Shown in pieces: positions 28,721-42,557 of a stretch of DNA of 64,000 nt; the stretch's first letter is position 1; each line of letters starts with the position of its first letter. Under the pieces are notes generated by a model. The model saw only the letters and a program-made list of their open reading frames with translations. It ran no database searches and was not told the origin of the DNA. A program made the translations under genes and the position numbers. The DNA comes from Hyperoplus lanceolatus (Eukaryota; Chordata; Actinopteri; Uranoscopiformes; Ammodytidae): NCBI GenBank assembly GCA_026929865.2, contig CM049410.1, forward strand, positions 6,453,001 to 6,517,000, given 5' to 3'.

Positions 28721-29682
28721 TTAAAGGAGAAGTAGGAGATGTATTTTTGTAAATATACGTTTTAAATCTCTCTATATTATAACAGCAATCACTTAAACAG
28801 TATGCACAGTTCATAAGGTCTCCCAGTCATTCAACTTTGCAGTAATTGCCAGGTAAAATGTTGAGTATCCCGCTCGTTTTTATCCAATCAGGAGAAGGGC
28901 GCTGTAAAGAGGCGGGTCTCTGTGCCCGTTAACAATGACTCGCTGCTCTCCATCGCGGCACTATCTGAACAACACGGCTGTGCGTTAAAGTGGTGGTGAC
29001 TTAGGGACGAGGGAGGGGACTGCTAACTGTAGTCACTGACAGGAAGGTAGGACCAAAACATGACATTGCTGTATATATGGTGTATAAGGGTACCGAGAGT
29101 CTGGGAAGTTGCTGCTAATGGCCAAACATTTCTCTACACCTAGGTTCTGTTGTGTTATCCCCTGGTGAGAAGAGATGGGGGACGTGGGGGATTCAAATTT
29201 TGGTGCACTAGATTAGCGAAGCGTTGACAAGTCGCCAACGAGATTCTATTAAGCAGAGTTAGAGCGAATGCACTGACATACCCGATGTCTGCAAGTGGTG
29301 TGTTTGTATTTTTTTTCCCGACTATTCCTGTAAAATATGTCCATGTGTTTTCTAGTTCTTCCTCTCACTTCACATTTCAACCTACATACTTTTCCTTGTT
29401 CATTCTCCAGTGCTTTTAGCAACACAGCTGAAATGAACACTCCAGCGTTTAAAATCAATATCACAGTTTTTTTTAGCCTGTAAGTGGATTGTTTAGGAGC
29501 AGAATGCAGTCTACTGAAAAAAGTACTCTATTTTAGCCTTTTATAGAGCCTACTATAGAGCCCTTTTGTCTATTTTGGTCCCAACAATATCAGATGAAAG
29601 AGACTGAAGATGGCAATATGGTGGTCCAGTGGTGATCCAATGGCAAGCTTTCCCACAATCTGTAATGCACTCTTCCCTTTAA
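28721..29682. mobile_element. Candidate TTAA-type non-autonomous element
   Basis: TTAA followed by aggagaag (28721) and, inverted, cttccct followed by TTAA (to 29682). TTAA target duplications occur in piggyBac and Kolobok elements. The inverted match is short, and no coding region is present. Confidence 0.4.
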
Positions 29683-30029
29683 AGTGTGGTCCTTTCCTGA
29701 TTGCGATTGCCATGTAGCAACATCAATTATCTCCTCAATCTGGGGTGAGCCGTTTTTCTTTTTATAGTAGAGAGAGCTGAGGACTTAATTAACTAACGAG
29801 CAGTTGTCAGATGAGCAATGAAACAATTGGTCAGATGACAGAACGAGTTGTGGGAACGGGGGCGGCAAGCTGACAGGTGAGAAATCATAGTGTCCTAAGC
29901 TAGTCCATCCAATTTCTCTGTTAAAGTGACACAAGCAAAGCAATAAAACCGTAGAATGTTTGATTTGTACTTCGCAATCCATGAATTCCCTCATTTAGCT
30001 AATTATTTACTTTTAAGATGGTGTTCTCG

Positions 30030-30415
30030 TAGCAACCAAGCCACATCACTTAGCAACCCTATAGGGTTTCGCTCTCTCCAATCCTCCCCAGAGCTGCCAT
30101 CCTCTAGCCGTCCACCAGGTGCCCTTATTCACCTGCTCACCTGTGTTCTCACCTCAGCCCTGCAGTCACATGACCTGCTGCTTGTTAGCCTGCTGCTTCA
30201 CTCACTCGTTATATGTCTTCCCTCATCATACCAACCCTTATCCTTTGTACCTGTGCCAGTTCATTTTAATTGGCATATGGTGGCGTGCCTCATTATTGTC
30301 CCTGTGAGTTTTTGACACCCATGCCTGGACCTGCTTACCAGTCTTCCCACCTTCCACTACCTGCATGTAAGCTCATTAAATCATAATAAATCATTGAACT
30401 GAACCAGTCTTCCCG
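30030..30415 (+). mobile_element. Possible retroelement end
   Basis: A C/T-rich stretch ends in aataaatcattgaactgaac and a gtcttgcgttttgtgg segment, which resembles retroelement 3' ends of fish. No LTR pair or coding part was found, so this is weak. Confidence 0.25.
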
Positions 30416-32499
30416 ATCTGTCTTGCGTTTTGTGGTACTTCCACTGCTGCCTGCACTGTCACACTGTGATAAAGGTGTCACAGGTGTGGAGAACTGTTGC
30501 ACAGAAAACCTGAATATGATATCTTTTAGATCCAGTAGAGCTAGAGGATAGTAACAATTGCTCGCATGCAAGCAACAGTCAGGTGCCCTAAAAATAAAAC
30601 ATTGGAATTTCAGCAGAATTTAGATAAGTGACTGACAGATCACCATTGAGATACACTGTATGTGTTCCAAAAAACGGAAGCAAAAATACAAAAACAGCCC
30701 ATTGATTGTTGGTGGAAAGTCCCTCAGCTGCCCTGTAGCCAGAAAGGAGAAGGGGGGCCGGTGTATACCTGAAACAACATTTGAAAACAATGTCTTAGAA
30801 AAGCCTATGACAGAAGTGCACTGATTAGCACACTGCCAATTTCCAGCACACACTGGCTGAAAACCAAGGCATATGCAATTTTGTGCTGCCAATAAAATAC
30901 AGATCGTTTGTGTCCGATGTAAATGGTTATGTGAAGCATTTACTTGAAAATGAACGAAAAATGAATTTGGGAATGAAGCCAGTTGCACAGTCCATGTCAT
31001 ACCAAAGCTTGGCATCTGCTGTGCCTTGTTGCTGCTGCCTCTAGCAGTGTGTTTGAAACTCCAACACACTGCGGCACTGAGCTTCAGAAATAGCCCTTGG
31101 GGTTTGAGAAAGCAGACACACATTTTTAATGGTCCCTTGCCCCGCACCGGCACACACACCACAGACACACATACACATTGTACTGACAACTCCTATAACC
31201 TGGATACATGACTTTGATTATTCCCATGTACAGCAGTTTCATTGATATATATTTTGGCAGTATCTAGTGGAAAGTGTAACAGCTGAATGCTGCAACAATA
31301 GAGGCCAAGTGAGGATATACAGTATTGTTTTTGTATGTTTTTTATTATACCTCCCACTCATGTATGTAAATAGGGACAATAACAAAAAATAATTATTAGA
31401 GTGGACCTCAACTTCCTGTTGATCTACAAGTTGTTCCATTGAGTCATCATTTGAATGTGATTTGAATGGAAAATAATATAGATTCAGACTTGGACGGTAT
31501 GGACTTAACATATAAGAACCATCAATACAGCAGGAGCTACACAACTACTTGAAGCCATGGTCAGAGTATTTATTCTTTTATTTTTACTTTTGCAAGGAGA
31601 AATTGAATGGGAGCATGTCAAACTTGATTGGACTCGAGTGGCAAATAATTGGAATATTCTGAACTGCAGCACCGGTGTGTGTGAAACATTCCCTGCATCC
31701 CATACTACATCTGACAATAAAAATGGTCTAGTTAGGATGCAGTATGCTACAATTGGGACATACTTTTACTTGTTTATTTCATCATTACATCGCGCCTTGA
31801 TCTTGCCTCTTGCTTTCATATCTGTCGCATCCCCGTTTGTTTTCATATGGAGGCTCCGTCGATGTGACGTCACTTCAGGTTTGCACTGGATTATGGCCAA
31901 ATAGGATGCTGTTTTCAACACTAAAAATCTCAGCCGGATGTAGGACATCCGGGTACTTCTAACCATCCTACATCTGGTCACAAGAATTGGTACTGTACAT
32001 CCTAAATCTTTTTTCTACATACTAAATAGTTGAAAGTATGCTTTTGTTTGTGTGTGCTACAGAGCAGGCTGCACATTTAACAGCTTAATGGGATGCTAAC
32101 ATCATTCACCTCATCAGAACAGGAAACTCTTAATCCCGCTCTATTCCTCCTCTCACCCCACCTTCTCTCCTCATGTCCCCCTGTAAACCTTACTTACTGT
32201 CAACATGCTGTCCAAGCAAGGAGAAACAATTGCTACTGAGAATAGAAGCTGCACTGACACATAGTGAATGAGTCAGTGGAGTTATGGGACATGTGTTAGG
32301 ACAAGATGCAGCATTTAAAATGGGGAGCAGCTGGGCATGCAACACCATGATGTGATCACAGTCTATCAGGACGCATTGTGCCCACTGATTGGTGATGGAT
32401 TTGTATACGTGATCCGACTCATTATATGCTAATGGCGAGTGATGTGGATCAGTCATTTTCCATATTCAAAACAACACGGATTCCACTTGAGGGTGGTTC

Positions 32500-32830
32500 A
32501 AGGTTCAATGTTCAAGGTTTTTATTATTGTCCCAAGAGGGCAAATTTGAGTGGCTAAAAACACACAACAATACAAGACAACAATGAACACAACAGTATGT
32601 ACACAAACCTGAGGACGTCACAAAGTGCTTAAAAACAAAGTGCCAAGATATAAAAATCTAAATCAAAAATCTAAATCAGCATCAGCAACATTTACCTGCT
32701 GCTGGCCGCATTGACTGCTCCAATGGATGCAGGGACAAAAGAATACTTGTATTTATTCTTAGTGATCTTAGGGACACACAGACGGAGGCCAGATGGCAAC
32801 AACATGTACTCTGAGTTGAGTGTATGGTGG
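32500..32830 (-). mobile_element. LINE 3' end, reverse orientation
   Basis: On the minus strand I read LNSEYMLLPSGLRLCVPKIT, then KNKYKYSFVPASIGAVN and a stop, followed by a 3' UTR that ends ...cctcttgggacaataat. This is the C-terminus and tail of a Rex1-type LINE (family by resemblance). Heavily 5' truncated. Confidence 0.65.
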
Positions 32831-33228
32831 TTGCTAAATCAAAAAAATTGCAGCAACTCACTGAAGTGATTCGGTCTTAATCGTATGTAAAAGAGGGAAA
32901 TTTACATGTCCTAAACTGTAATCACACTTCTGCTGAGGCCGGGGAAAAAAACATGTTTGCAAACCTACGCAGAGAAAGGTGTTAACCATTGGTTTTAAAG
33001 GTTTGCAGGGGAGCCGACAAATATCCAACAAACATCTTCTATATGTAGATACAGTATGTATATAATCCAAACTCTATAACTTACGTATGTTACAAAGATG
33101 GTGGACTTTCAACTGGGTGACATGGATTTCTGCTCCCTGATTCCCTTCGTTTTCTCCCATCCCCTTCGGTTCACACAGATACAGACACTTATAATTGTAG
33201 CACTGTTATTTTTGTGGGGGCTGGTAAC

Positions 33229-33351
<123 letters not shown>

Positions 33352-35741
33352 CACCATACTAAATTTTCCTTTAGCAAATCAAAGCGAGAGATTCAACCTA
33401 TTCAGTCAATGAGTTGCATAATTATCATCTGATCCTTTGCTTTTGAAGGGTAATTAGGAGACTTTCATTGCATCCTCAGTTGGCATAAAGCCAATCTGCT
33501 ACCAACCTGGTGATCACCAACACACAATCACAGCAACATTCTCTGCATGTGACATAAGCCTTTTCAGCATTTGACCTTGCGCACACACACACACACAAAC
33601 AAACAAAACACACACTGTGTTCCAACCCATTTATAGTATGTCGGTGTATATGGACAGATGTAGAATCATAGTAGAATACTGGTACAAGTATCCCTGGTTG
33701 TTATAGGAACATTAGCAGTTCAAAACTGATGAGAAATCTCTTTGATGATTAAGTTGCCTGTAAGGCTTTTGTGTACGGCGTGTCACTACACGATCTGAGG
33801 AGCCTGCACGATATGAGGACCGTGTGCGCAGAACGGACGTCATCATTGATGGCCTGCTACGGCGACACCACGTATTCATATTGTAGGCCAATACAGTAAT
33901 ACTTATATTTACTGCAGCGCTTTCTTGTTCAGACAGTCGCCTAGGCAACGCACGTCTGCGTGGTCCTGGTAAGTCAGTCGGCTGCTTAGTGTTTTACATT
34001 ATGTATGGTTATTTACGTGTTTTTCTGTAGTTATTTATTCCTCTTTTTTGTAAGTTGTGTGTAGAGTTATTTTATTATTATCTTTCACGATGGGCTAGCT
34101 CACATGCTAATGTGCCAGCTACCTAGCTACTGCTATTTCCAATATAACATCCATAGGTAACCACCATTAAATAAAAAGTAGCATCATGAAAAAGATAAGT
34201 AAATAGTTATCTAACAGCAAGGAATAGGCTAATGATATGCTTTTTTTAAAATGCATTATTTTTACATTCTGATTGGTAATGCTCACAGCAAGTTTTAAAC
34301 TATCTACATTACTAATATTTCAATTTAATTATGTGAAAAGGCACTTCTTATCATAAAAGGTTGGAGAATGAAAGAAAAATGCAGTTATATGCTGAACTGA
34401 AATCAGGATTGTGTTATTGAAATTCATTTAAGGTTAATCCTATTACGTTAGGCTACATTTAGGCCTATATAATTGTGTCTCCTCCGTGCCATCTCGTGTA
34501 TATTTGTCAGTGTGTAGCATATTTAATAATACTAAACTTTGTGTAGCACTTATGATTCTAACTAAGGGCATAACATAGGCTACACGTAATGTACAGACAG
34601 TAATGAGCCCTATGAAACAAAAGAATAAACACTCACCATTTAATTCCAACAAGTCCTCCAAATGATACAACCACATAGGTTATTATTAGTCAATTACTAA
34701 TGTTATTATTATTATGTCTCCCTCTCTCCCACCATCTGTACACCTAACCCTCTCTTGCTGTGCCTCTAACCCTGTCTCTTTCTCTAGATCCATCCAGTTT
34801 AGACGGATGACCAGACCACCCAACCAGAGGCTCCAACAGTCGTTCCTTGTTGTTGTTCCTTGTGGTTGTCATTTAAGAGTTTGTTCAGCATAGATTTAGT
34901 TTAAAGCATTGTGTATAGCTGCAAGTAAGTTACAAACACAAGAGGCAAAGGGTAGGTTATGCCTGCTGACATGTAGGGTATGTTGACATGTCAAGGATAC
35001 ATTTCATCAGATAAAATACAACTTTGAGCAAATGTTGCCATGTTAGAGACAACCACACTGCTTATTATAATTAAAGTAATAATGTCTTTATTAGATTTTA
35101 CCTACAAAACCTCAAAAAGTCATATACTTGTCCATTTGCAACACAAAGTATGAAAGTTAGCTATACCATCTGTTTCTGTTCACATTACAGTGATCACATG
35201 ACTGTTACCTCCTCAAAACACTGGTTGGCTGGTGCATAGTGACCAACAACATATAAGATTAAAGACACAGAAACCAAATTTAAATTGTATTAAATAATAC
35301 AATACCATTTATTAAACAAACTCAAAACTACAAGTGTCTAGAGGACTGGTTGAAAAAAAAGAAAATATGGAGCCACGCATTGGACTGTCGGATCTAAGAC
35401 TTCCTTTTCCTAAACCCAACTAATAACTAATAAAGTTAAAATTTAAGCTATCAGCTCTCCGGTTTATCTTTTTACAATTTTTCCTCTGAGAATTCTCTTC
35501 TGCTTTTGTCCTGTTCACTCTCTTCACAATTATCTTAAGTGTGTAGGTGCTGGTCACTGTGCCCAGTTTCCTCTGTAGAATGTGTTTCTTCTGTAAAACA
35601 CAGCAGTGCAGTCCTTTGTGTCCCTCTTCTGCCAGCTCTCTGGAAGTAGCTTAAGTAAAAAGTGGAAAAAAGATAGAAAAATGAATTACTATTCAGCTTT
35701 TAATAAACAATCAGACTTAACATGCTTTACTGGTGGACTCA

Positions 35742-35865
35742 GAGATTCTGGAGAATGCTTGTTGCCAAAATCAGCGAAAAATCAGGAGTTAATACACAGG
35801 CTAGGTTATGTAAACCGGCATGTTGCTAGCTATGGTGGCCCTTTTGTTTACATACCAGTTACAGT
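35742..35865. repeat. Unclassified dispersed repeat, copy B
   Basis: Matches the 26.0-kb repeat at both of its conserved blocks (ttctggagaatgcttgttg and gcatgttgctagctat). Confidence 0.6.
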
Positions 35866-36620
35866 TTTTTCACAATTGTTTAAACACATGTATTGGAACA
35901 TCAGACACATTGTGCACAATCTGAAACTAATTTACCAACTGCTTAACCAATTCTGCTGAACTCCAAACACATTTCCTGCCTTATACTCATATTCTCATTC
36001 CAAAACACACATTTTTCACAACACTACACACAATTCTCTATATCTTGCACACTCTTCCTGAATTCTCTCTCTTGGTATTCACACAGAGCACACTGCTTTT
36101 GTGCACTTAGCTACAGAAGGGTCAGAGATGAGCTCCTGTAAGCTGTGATTTACAGTAGACTGCACATTTTGGTACAAATACAGTTTTTGCAGAATACTGT
36201 ATACACTAAAAGTGACTGCTATGACCATAGCATCACAACCTCTAACTTTTGTAACTATGCCCTAACCAAAGCTACCAACCTCACAAACACAATATATGCT
36301 TTGCACTGTGTTTGAAATTCTCCAACGCACTTCTTGAAACAAAGTTAAACTAATTGAATACCAATCAATCTAAACCTTAGCACTACAAATAGACCCCAGG
36401 TGAGCTCAGCTCCTTTCTGAGACAGTAAGAGTCAGGGGAAGAGGAGGAGAGAGAGCGACAGGAGGACGAGTACAAATAAGGCAACAGACGGAGACACATA
36501 CAACAGGGACACTATAGTGGACCATGTTATAGATCATGGCCTATCAATGAGGGAGCCTGGACAGAGAGTGCAGCCCAACCTGAGTCGCTCCATCCAAGAG
36601 AAGTGAAGGATTTTGCGTGT
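35860..36620 (+). mobile_element. 5' part of a Tc1/IS630-like transposon
   Basis: Begins TA-cagttttttcacaattg (35860), a terminal repeat of fish Tc1-like elements. At 36,511-36,606 a frame reads DTIVDHVIDHGLSMREPGQR then VQPNLSRSIQEK, the N-terminal DNA-binding helix-turn-helix part of a Tc1-like transposase, then a stop. The catalytic domain and the right end are missing. Confidence 0.6.
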
Positions 36621-37676
36621 TGTGTTTGAGTTTGGAGATTTGTTTTTTTTTGTTCAATATTAAACCAGAAATAACAAGTAACCATGCAATGTATTCGATT
36701 AACTGATTTCAGTTCAGCATATCTACAACTGCATGTTTCTTTCATTCTCCAATTTCATATCAACCTTTTATGATAAGAAGTGCCTTTTCACATAATTAAA
36801 TTGAAATATTAGTAATGTAGATAGTTTAAAACTTGCTGTGAGCATTACCAATCAGAATGTAAAAATAATGCATTTTAAAAAAAGCATATCATTAGCCTAT
36901 TCCTTGCTGTTAGATAACTATTTACTTATCTTTTTCATCATGCTACTTTTTATTTAATGGTGGTTACCTATGGATGTTGTATTGGAAATAGCAGTAGCTA
37001 GGTAGCTGGCACGTTAGCATGTGAGCTAGCCCATCGTGAAAGATAATAATAAAATAACTCTACACACGACTTACAAAAAAGAGGAATATATAACTACAGA
37101 AAAACACGTAAATAACCATACATAATGTAGCCGACTGACTTACCAGGACCACGCAGACGTGCGTTGCCTAGGCGACTGTCTGAACAAGAAAGCGCTGCAG
37201 TAAATATAAGTATTACTGTATTGGCCTACAATATGAATATGTGGTGTCGCCGTAGCAGGCCATCAATGATGACGTCCGTTCTGCGCACGCGGTCCTCATA
37301 TCGTGCAGGCTCCTCAGATCGTGTAGTGACACGGCGGTTTGGTTTTCCTGAGCCTTTGTTTTTCAGCATCTTGAGCAAACCTGCATCAACTGCTGGGCGC
37401 CATTTTCCAATGTCATAGTGTCTTTGTACTGAAACAACAGAAAGCAATAAAGTACTGGTGCAGTTATGAAACAAAAAGCAATCTTAATTTGACTAGTACA
37501 AGTACCATTTTATTTGAAGATGGTTCCTGAAACAAAGCTTAAATTCAGCCAAAAGGTTGACTTTGCAACATGTTCATTAAAAACGAAATAAGAGAGTCAC
37601 ACAAAAGTGATCCGACTCAATTATCACTTCTGCCTCACTAGAATGTGTGGTGGTTTGTTTACCTGCACAGTCAAGT

Positions 37677-37782
37677 AGTGCACAGCTCTCAAACTAAAAT
37701 ATCATTGGCTTGGCTGACTGCCAGTGAACATCATGTGAGTGAGTGAGTGAGTGAGTGTGTGTGTGTGCTGATTAGCCCCCCT
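37677..37782. repeat. Truncated extra copy of the alpha-gene upstream segment
   Basis: gtgcacagctctcaaactaa through gccagtgaacatcatgtgag and a GAGT/GT run, nearly identical to 38,124-38,230 in unit 1 and 48,926-48,990 in unit 2. It abuts the start of unit 1. Confidence 0.8.
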
Positions 37783-38184
37783 ATGAAAATTTAACTTTTA
37801 AATGTTTTTATTTATTTGTTGCTGTCAAACAGAGCAAGGAATTGTTAACAAAGCTTTTCCAAACATCCTACTTTTATTTTGGATGATTACATTAATTTAC
37901 TTTGCACACAGAAAAAAAAGTTATTTCACAAAAGCAAAAACTCCCAGGGTCAACATGATTAGCCCCCTGACCTTTGTGTTGAGCCACAACACAAACCACT
38001 GCTGTGCAATGATGTGCTTTAACTTTGTAATGCTGAAAGCTTGTAAAATCAAGTTAAAACCCACTATTAAGCTTTATTGTTATTGTAAGTGCATGTGTGT
38101 GTGTGGGAGTTCCTTCTAAAGTTGTGCACAGCTCTCAAACTAAAATATCATTGGCTTGGCTGACTGCCAGTGAAGATCATGTGA

Positions 38185-38228
38185 TTGAGTGAGTGAGTGA
38201 GTGAGTGAGTGAGTGAGTGAGTGAGTGA

Positions 38229-38320
<92 letters not shown>
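38185..38320. repeat. (GAGT)n-(GT)n-GCGC microsatellite upstream of alpha-1
   Basis: GAGT/GT run ending in gcgcgcacac. Its counterpart lies at 48,990 upstream of alpha-2. Confidence 0.95.
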
Positions 38321-38323
<3 letters not shown>

Positions 38324-38700
38324 CACACTATCAGCCCCGCTGGGTGCTCCCTCCAGCTGTATGGGGAAGCGTTGTTTGTTAAGGTTGCACATTCTGTGTC
38401 AGGCTGTTTGTGTGGGGGTTGTGTGTGTTAAAACAACAATAACTTCTTACTGTAGAGTTCAAGGATACACACAGTGATTGACAATGTATGTAAGCAACTT
38501 TTCATGAATCTAAACAGGGCATCTTTAAAAGTGGCTCTACAAGTTTAACTTTACACATCTCTTCCTGTTATCGACTTTGCGGAATTCCCTTTGTGTTATC
38601 AATTAGCTTTTTACAGATTTTTCTGAATTTTTTTAAAGGGAGGTTGCACCTAAAGAGGTCTCACTTTTCACAACGACTAACAACAGAGAACAAGAGAGCT

Positions 38701-41417
38701 ATGACAACCTTACCGAAAAATATGTACTTTAAAATGATACTACTTTTCTCAGGAGTAGTTTGCGTCCATACACAAAGTAAGTGGCTATTTAACTATAACT
38801 GTTGTGTTGGCATCTCAAAAATAATATGAATGATGTAAAGTTACACTTTAAGAGTTTTTTGTATAATTCCTCTCTAAATGTGTAAGTTATGTTTATAATA
38901 GTATAAACAGTTGTTGCTGAATTGATGTATGGATGGTCACATTTTTTCCAGGAAGTCTCGAACTCTGTCATACCTTTGGATGCTTTAAATCAAGTGATAC
39001 TACACTCAGTTTGACGGTGGATGGTGACGACGTTTACTATGCAGACTTTAAAGATGGGCTTCTTGTTTGGGAAAGCAGACTGCCTTTAAGTACCCATGTT
39101 CCCTCTGCTTACCAATATGCGGTACGCTATCGATCTGAATGCAAACATGCTTATCACAATTTTGAGTTGAGACATGACCAAGTGGCTGAAACAAAGACTA
39201 AAGGTAAGAGATACTTGACATGTTCATTTTTTCTTTGTTTACAAAAATATAGAAATGAAAAGTACACTAAATGTACGTGATCATTTTACCCTCAGAGGCA
39301 CCAGAAGTCATGATCTACCCCAGAGATCAAGTGTTAAAAGAGGAAGAGAATACTCTCATCTGCTTCATCAACCACTTCTTTCCTCCTTCCATCAAGATAA
39401 AGTGGACCAAGAATGATATAGAAGTAACAGTGGAAAATCCTTTTATCAAATGCCTACCCAATTCTGATGGGACATATCATGTTCTCTCCAACCTGCGCTT
39501 TGTCCCGAAGGAAGGAGACATCTACAGCTGCACTGTGGAACACCAGTCACTGGAGGAGCCTCAGACCAGGTTTTGGGGTGAGGACAGAGAAGCTTAATGT
39601 TAAAGCTCACATATTATGCACTTTGCTGTCAATTTTATATGGTCTAAGTAGTCCCTAATACTTATTTTTTTAGATGTTTGCTGAAAAACCCGTTCAGATC
39701 ATTTATTGTAGCAAGCCTCTATACCCTGATTGTCTTCTGGTCTCAGGATGACCTATATTTGTGCGATCTGGCTGGCCCCTCCCACCTCTCTGCCGGGCTT
39801 TCTTTATATGTCCATGGGGCTCCCCACCGTCTCTGCCGTGCTCTCGCTATATTAGAGAGACACTGCGTGACTGCGAACACAGTGTTTACCCGGAGCTAAG
39901 CCATAGCTGGTTGCTTGTCCCAAAGCTAATAGCTATACACCAGTCAGGCAAAACTACCAATAAAAACTATTATTTTAGTTTCACCATTTAAAAAAAACAA
40001 CGGTAGCTTCCTATCCGTTGTGTTATTAAAAACGAGGCATTATTAGACTGTAAGGGAAAGCTGTTAGTGTATTAGGAGCAAAACTTGGTGCTACAACTAA
40101 AGCTACATGGGCGCTAACGCTAAAAATAAGACTCAGACGATTTAAACCAGTGAAAACAGTAGCTTCAAAGTGTGATTTCTACAGGAATATCTTCCCATCC
40201 TTTGTCATGTTAAAAACGAGTCATTTGCAGACTGCTGTGGGGAATATAAACAGCGTGTTATGAGCAAAGCTGGTTGCTTGTCCCAAAGCTATATACACCA
40301 GTCAGGCAAAACTACCAATAAAAACTATTATTTTAGTTTCACCATTTAAAAAAAACAACGGTAGCTTCCTATCCGTTGTGTTATTAAAAACGAGGCATTA
40401 TTAGACTGTAAGGGGAAAGCTAAGTTAGTGTATTAGGAGCAAAACTTGGTGCTACAACTAAAGCTACATGGGCGCTAACGCTAAAAATAAGACTCAGACG
40501 ATTTAAACCAGTGAAAACAGTAGCTTCAAAGTGTGATTTCTACAGGAATATCTTCCCATCCTTTGTCATGTTAAAAACGAGTCATTTGCAGACTGCTGTG
40601 GGGAATATAAACAGCGTGTTATGAGCAAAAGCTGGTTGCTTGTCCCAAAGCTAATAGCTATACACCAGTCAGGCAAAACTACCAATAAAAACTATTATTT
40701 TAGTTTCACCGTTTAAAAAAAAGCACAGGTAGCTTCCTATCCGTTGTGTTATTAAAAACGAGGCATTAATAGACTGCTGTGGTTAAGATAAATTAGTGGA
40801 GTATGAGCAAAAGCATTCTGTGTTGGTGTATGTAACATTCAGGCTGTACTAAGGGCATCTTGTAGCTTAGCGGGGAAAACAACATGGCTGTCGCTCGGAA
40901 AATTTTCCATCGGATCTCGGGGCCGTGGACCAATAAGAAATGGGGGGGGATGGGGTTAACAGACTATTACGTAATAGTCGGCGAGAATTCCGACTGGAGA
41001 ATATTGGGGGGGAGGGGTGGGGGTTTCAGAAAGGGGGAGAGTGAGAAAAGGAGAGATTGTTATTTTTTTTGATATTTTGGCAGTCTCTAGGCACACCGTG
41101 GACCCATGGATATGTTAGAACACATTTAAAAAGTGCATTTAGCATAATATGTGACCTTTAATATGTTGTATCTTAAATCTCTTGCCTGGTGAATTTGAAA
41201 TTGTAGAGGGTTTTTAACTTCATATTCAAAATCTGTTTCTCCTCTCTCTCTCTCCCCCCCCTCCCTCCCAGAGCTAGACACAGACGAGATAAGTCTTGGT
41301 CCAGCGGTCTTCTGCGGACTTGGCTTGAGTCTTGGACTTCTTGGAGTTACTATGGGAACATTCTTTTTTGTAAAAGGAAATCAATATCCAGGCCCTCTCC
41401 TGGGTGCGAGTAGTTAA
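38701..41417 (+). CDS. MHC class II alpha chain, copy 1
   Basis: Four coding exons: 38701-38776, 38952-39203, 39296-39577, 41272-41417, all with GT-AG introns and phase-1 junctions, giving 251 residues. Exon 1 is a hydrophobic signal peptide (ending GVVCVHTQ). Exon 2 is the alpha-1 groove half (ELCHTFGCF, VDGDDVYYADF, a diverged helix with SECKHAYH). Exon 3 is the Ig C1-type alpha-2 domain (LICFINHFFPP with first Cys, YSCTVEHQSLEEP with second Cys). Exon 4 holds the connecting peptide, a Gly/Leu-rich transmembrane helix (CGLGLSLGLLGVTMGTFFF) and a short tail to TAA 41415. No Asn-X-Ser/Thr sequon is seen in the groove or Ig domain. The conserved helix asparagines that classical alpha chains use to bind the peptide backbone do not align. 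It pairs presumably with beta-1, 3.5 kb downstream. Intron 3 contains a 1.55-kb transposon. A later Met (codons 8, 12) is a possible start. Confidence 0.92.
39600..41161. mobile_element. TTAA-type DNA transposon in alpha-1 intron 3
   Basis: The 1,554-bp element (39604-41157) starts agctcacatattatgc and ends gcataatatgtgacct, an inverted repeat with one mismatch near the tip, between TTAA copies (39600-39603, 41158-41161). The alpha-2 intron has the empty site cttaatgTTAAtatgttg at about 50,346. TTAA duplication fits piggyBac or Kolobok; I favour Kolobok-like because of the TTAAAGGTC-type end. No transposase is found. Internally it has large tandem repeats. Confidence 0.9.
39906..40860. repeat. 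~362-bp tandem repeat inside the TTAA element
   Basis: Units start gctggttgcttgtcccaaag at 39906, 40269 and 40631. The first two (363 and 362 bp) are almost identical, and the third diverges after about 150 bp. Confidence 0.9.
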
Positions 41418-41523
41418 GACATACTGTATATACACTGTGATCCCATTGTCCCCAAATTTGTTTCCAGCCAGCACTCTTTGTTTCATGTCATTATCCCTCT
41501 CTCTTTTTGTCAACTGACAGCTC

Positions 41524-42187
41524 TTAAGCCCAGGACACACCAGTCCGACTTGTTCCGACTTGTTCAGACTACGCAAAAAATGGAGTCGGCCGTTTCAGGA
41601 AGCTCCAGTCTTCCCGTCGCGGCCAAAGAACACACCGAGCCGACTGCTTATTTTCCGTACGCTCTGCGCTTGCGCGGGACGTAATATCTCCACAACAGCA
41701 GGCGGCGCTAATCTGTATTGTGGCCCGAAAAAATACGAAAGCCGGAAATGATGGGACAGCTCTCTAGAGCATAAACATAGATAGAAATACGTATTTATAT
41801 TTATGGACCATAAGAGCACAATGTTTAGCAGAGAGTGTCGAGCATGGTGTCGAGCAGTCAACAAGGGTTGATGCATGTGAGTAGGCCTACTCGCAAAACG
41901 AAACGAACAAACACATTAAAACGATAGCTAGCTGTTGTTAGCTGTTTGTGCTACCCGCCTCACTTCCGGGCTTCATTGATTCGCTAGCCCTCCACCAATC
42001 AAATTGCTCCAAATGAAAGACGGTCGGCCGCCGATTGAACATGTTCAATCGGCGGCCGACAGGCTCAAAACAAGCCCGACGACCTCTACGTCGGCCGACG
42101 TCACGGCACACACCAAACAGATTCGCGTCCCGACCCTCTATCGACTCTACGACGGCGATTATCGGGCTGGTGTGTCCTGGCCTTTAA
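41524..42187. mobile_element. Second TTAA-flanked element, downstream of alpha-1
   Basis: TTAA (41524-41527), gcccaggacacaccag, and inverted ctggtgtgtcctggcct before TTAA (42184-42187). About 656 bp with an internal palindrome at about 42,020-42,060 (gattgaacatgttcaatc). GC-rich, no transposase frame. Unit 2 carries a different insertion at this position, so there is no clean empty site. Confidence 0.75.
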
Positions 42188-42329
42188 CTGACCACCATTG
42201 AGTACAAGCAAACCTCTCTCAAATACATTTTTTTAAAGGAAATGTATACTGTATGAATCTTCCTGAATGAATTGCATGTCTGTAATTCAGTCAACCTTCT
42301 TTCTCTCCTGTGCAGTTTTCAAAGTGTGA

Positions 42330-42335
42330 AATAAA
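42330..42335 (+). promoter_or_regulatory. Candidate poly(A) signal for alpha-1
   Basis: AATAAA about 910 bp after the stop. It lies just after a cctgtgcag that could be a 3'-UTR splice acceptor. Another AATAAA near 42,432 is shared with unit 2 (about 52,050). Confidence 0.4.
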
Positions 42336-42557
42336 ACATTAAACTATCTGTACATTACAGTACATAATTGAATGTCTCTTGTTTAATTTATTGTGTTTAT
42401 TGATTATTGTTTTCAAATCACTTATAATTCAAAATAAATGCAGCCGATTACAGCTGATTCATTGTGCTTTGACTGGGGAAGTGTCTATGACAAGTATTAT
42501 GCTTGAATAACGATTTCTCTTTCACCTCAACTAGCATGTGCTATAGGTTCCCACAAG

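Larger units (their letters stand above)
33780..37335. mobile_element. Element with ~630-bp inverted terminal arms
   Basis: The segment 33,781 to about 34,407 reappears inverted at about 36,703-37,333. The match runs from tgtcactacacgatctgagg at the outer edge to ctgaactgaaatcag at the inner edge, with only scattered substitutions and small indels. The spacer is about 2.3 kb and carries a Tc1-like fragment and an unclassified repeat. Both arms contain the same 58-residue open frame reading inward-to-outward (MPRRLSEQESAAVNI..., 33,948 minus and 37,164 plus), which only reflects the duplication. Flanking target duplications could not be fixed. It could be a foldback-like transposon or an inverted duplication. 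Confidence 0.75.
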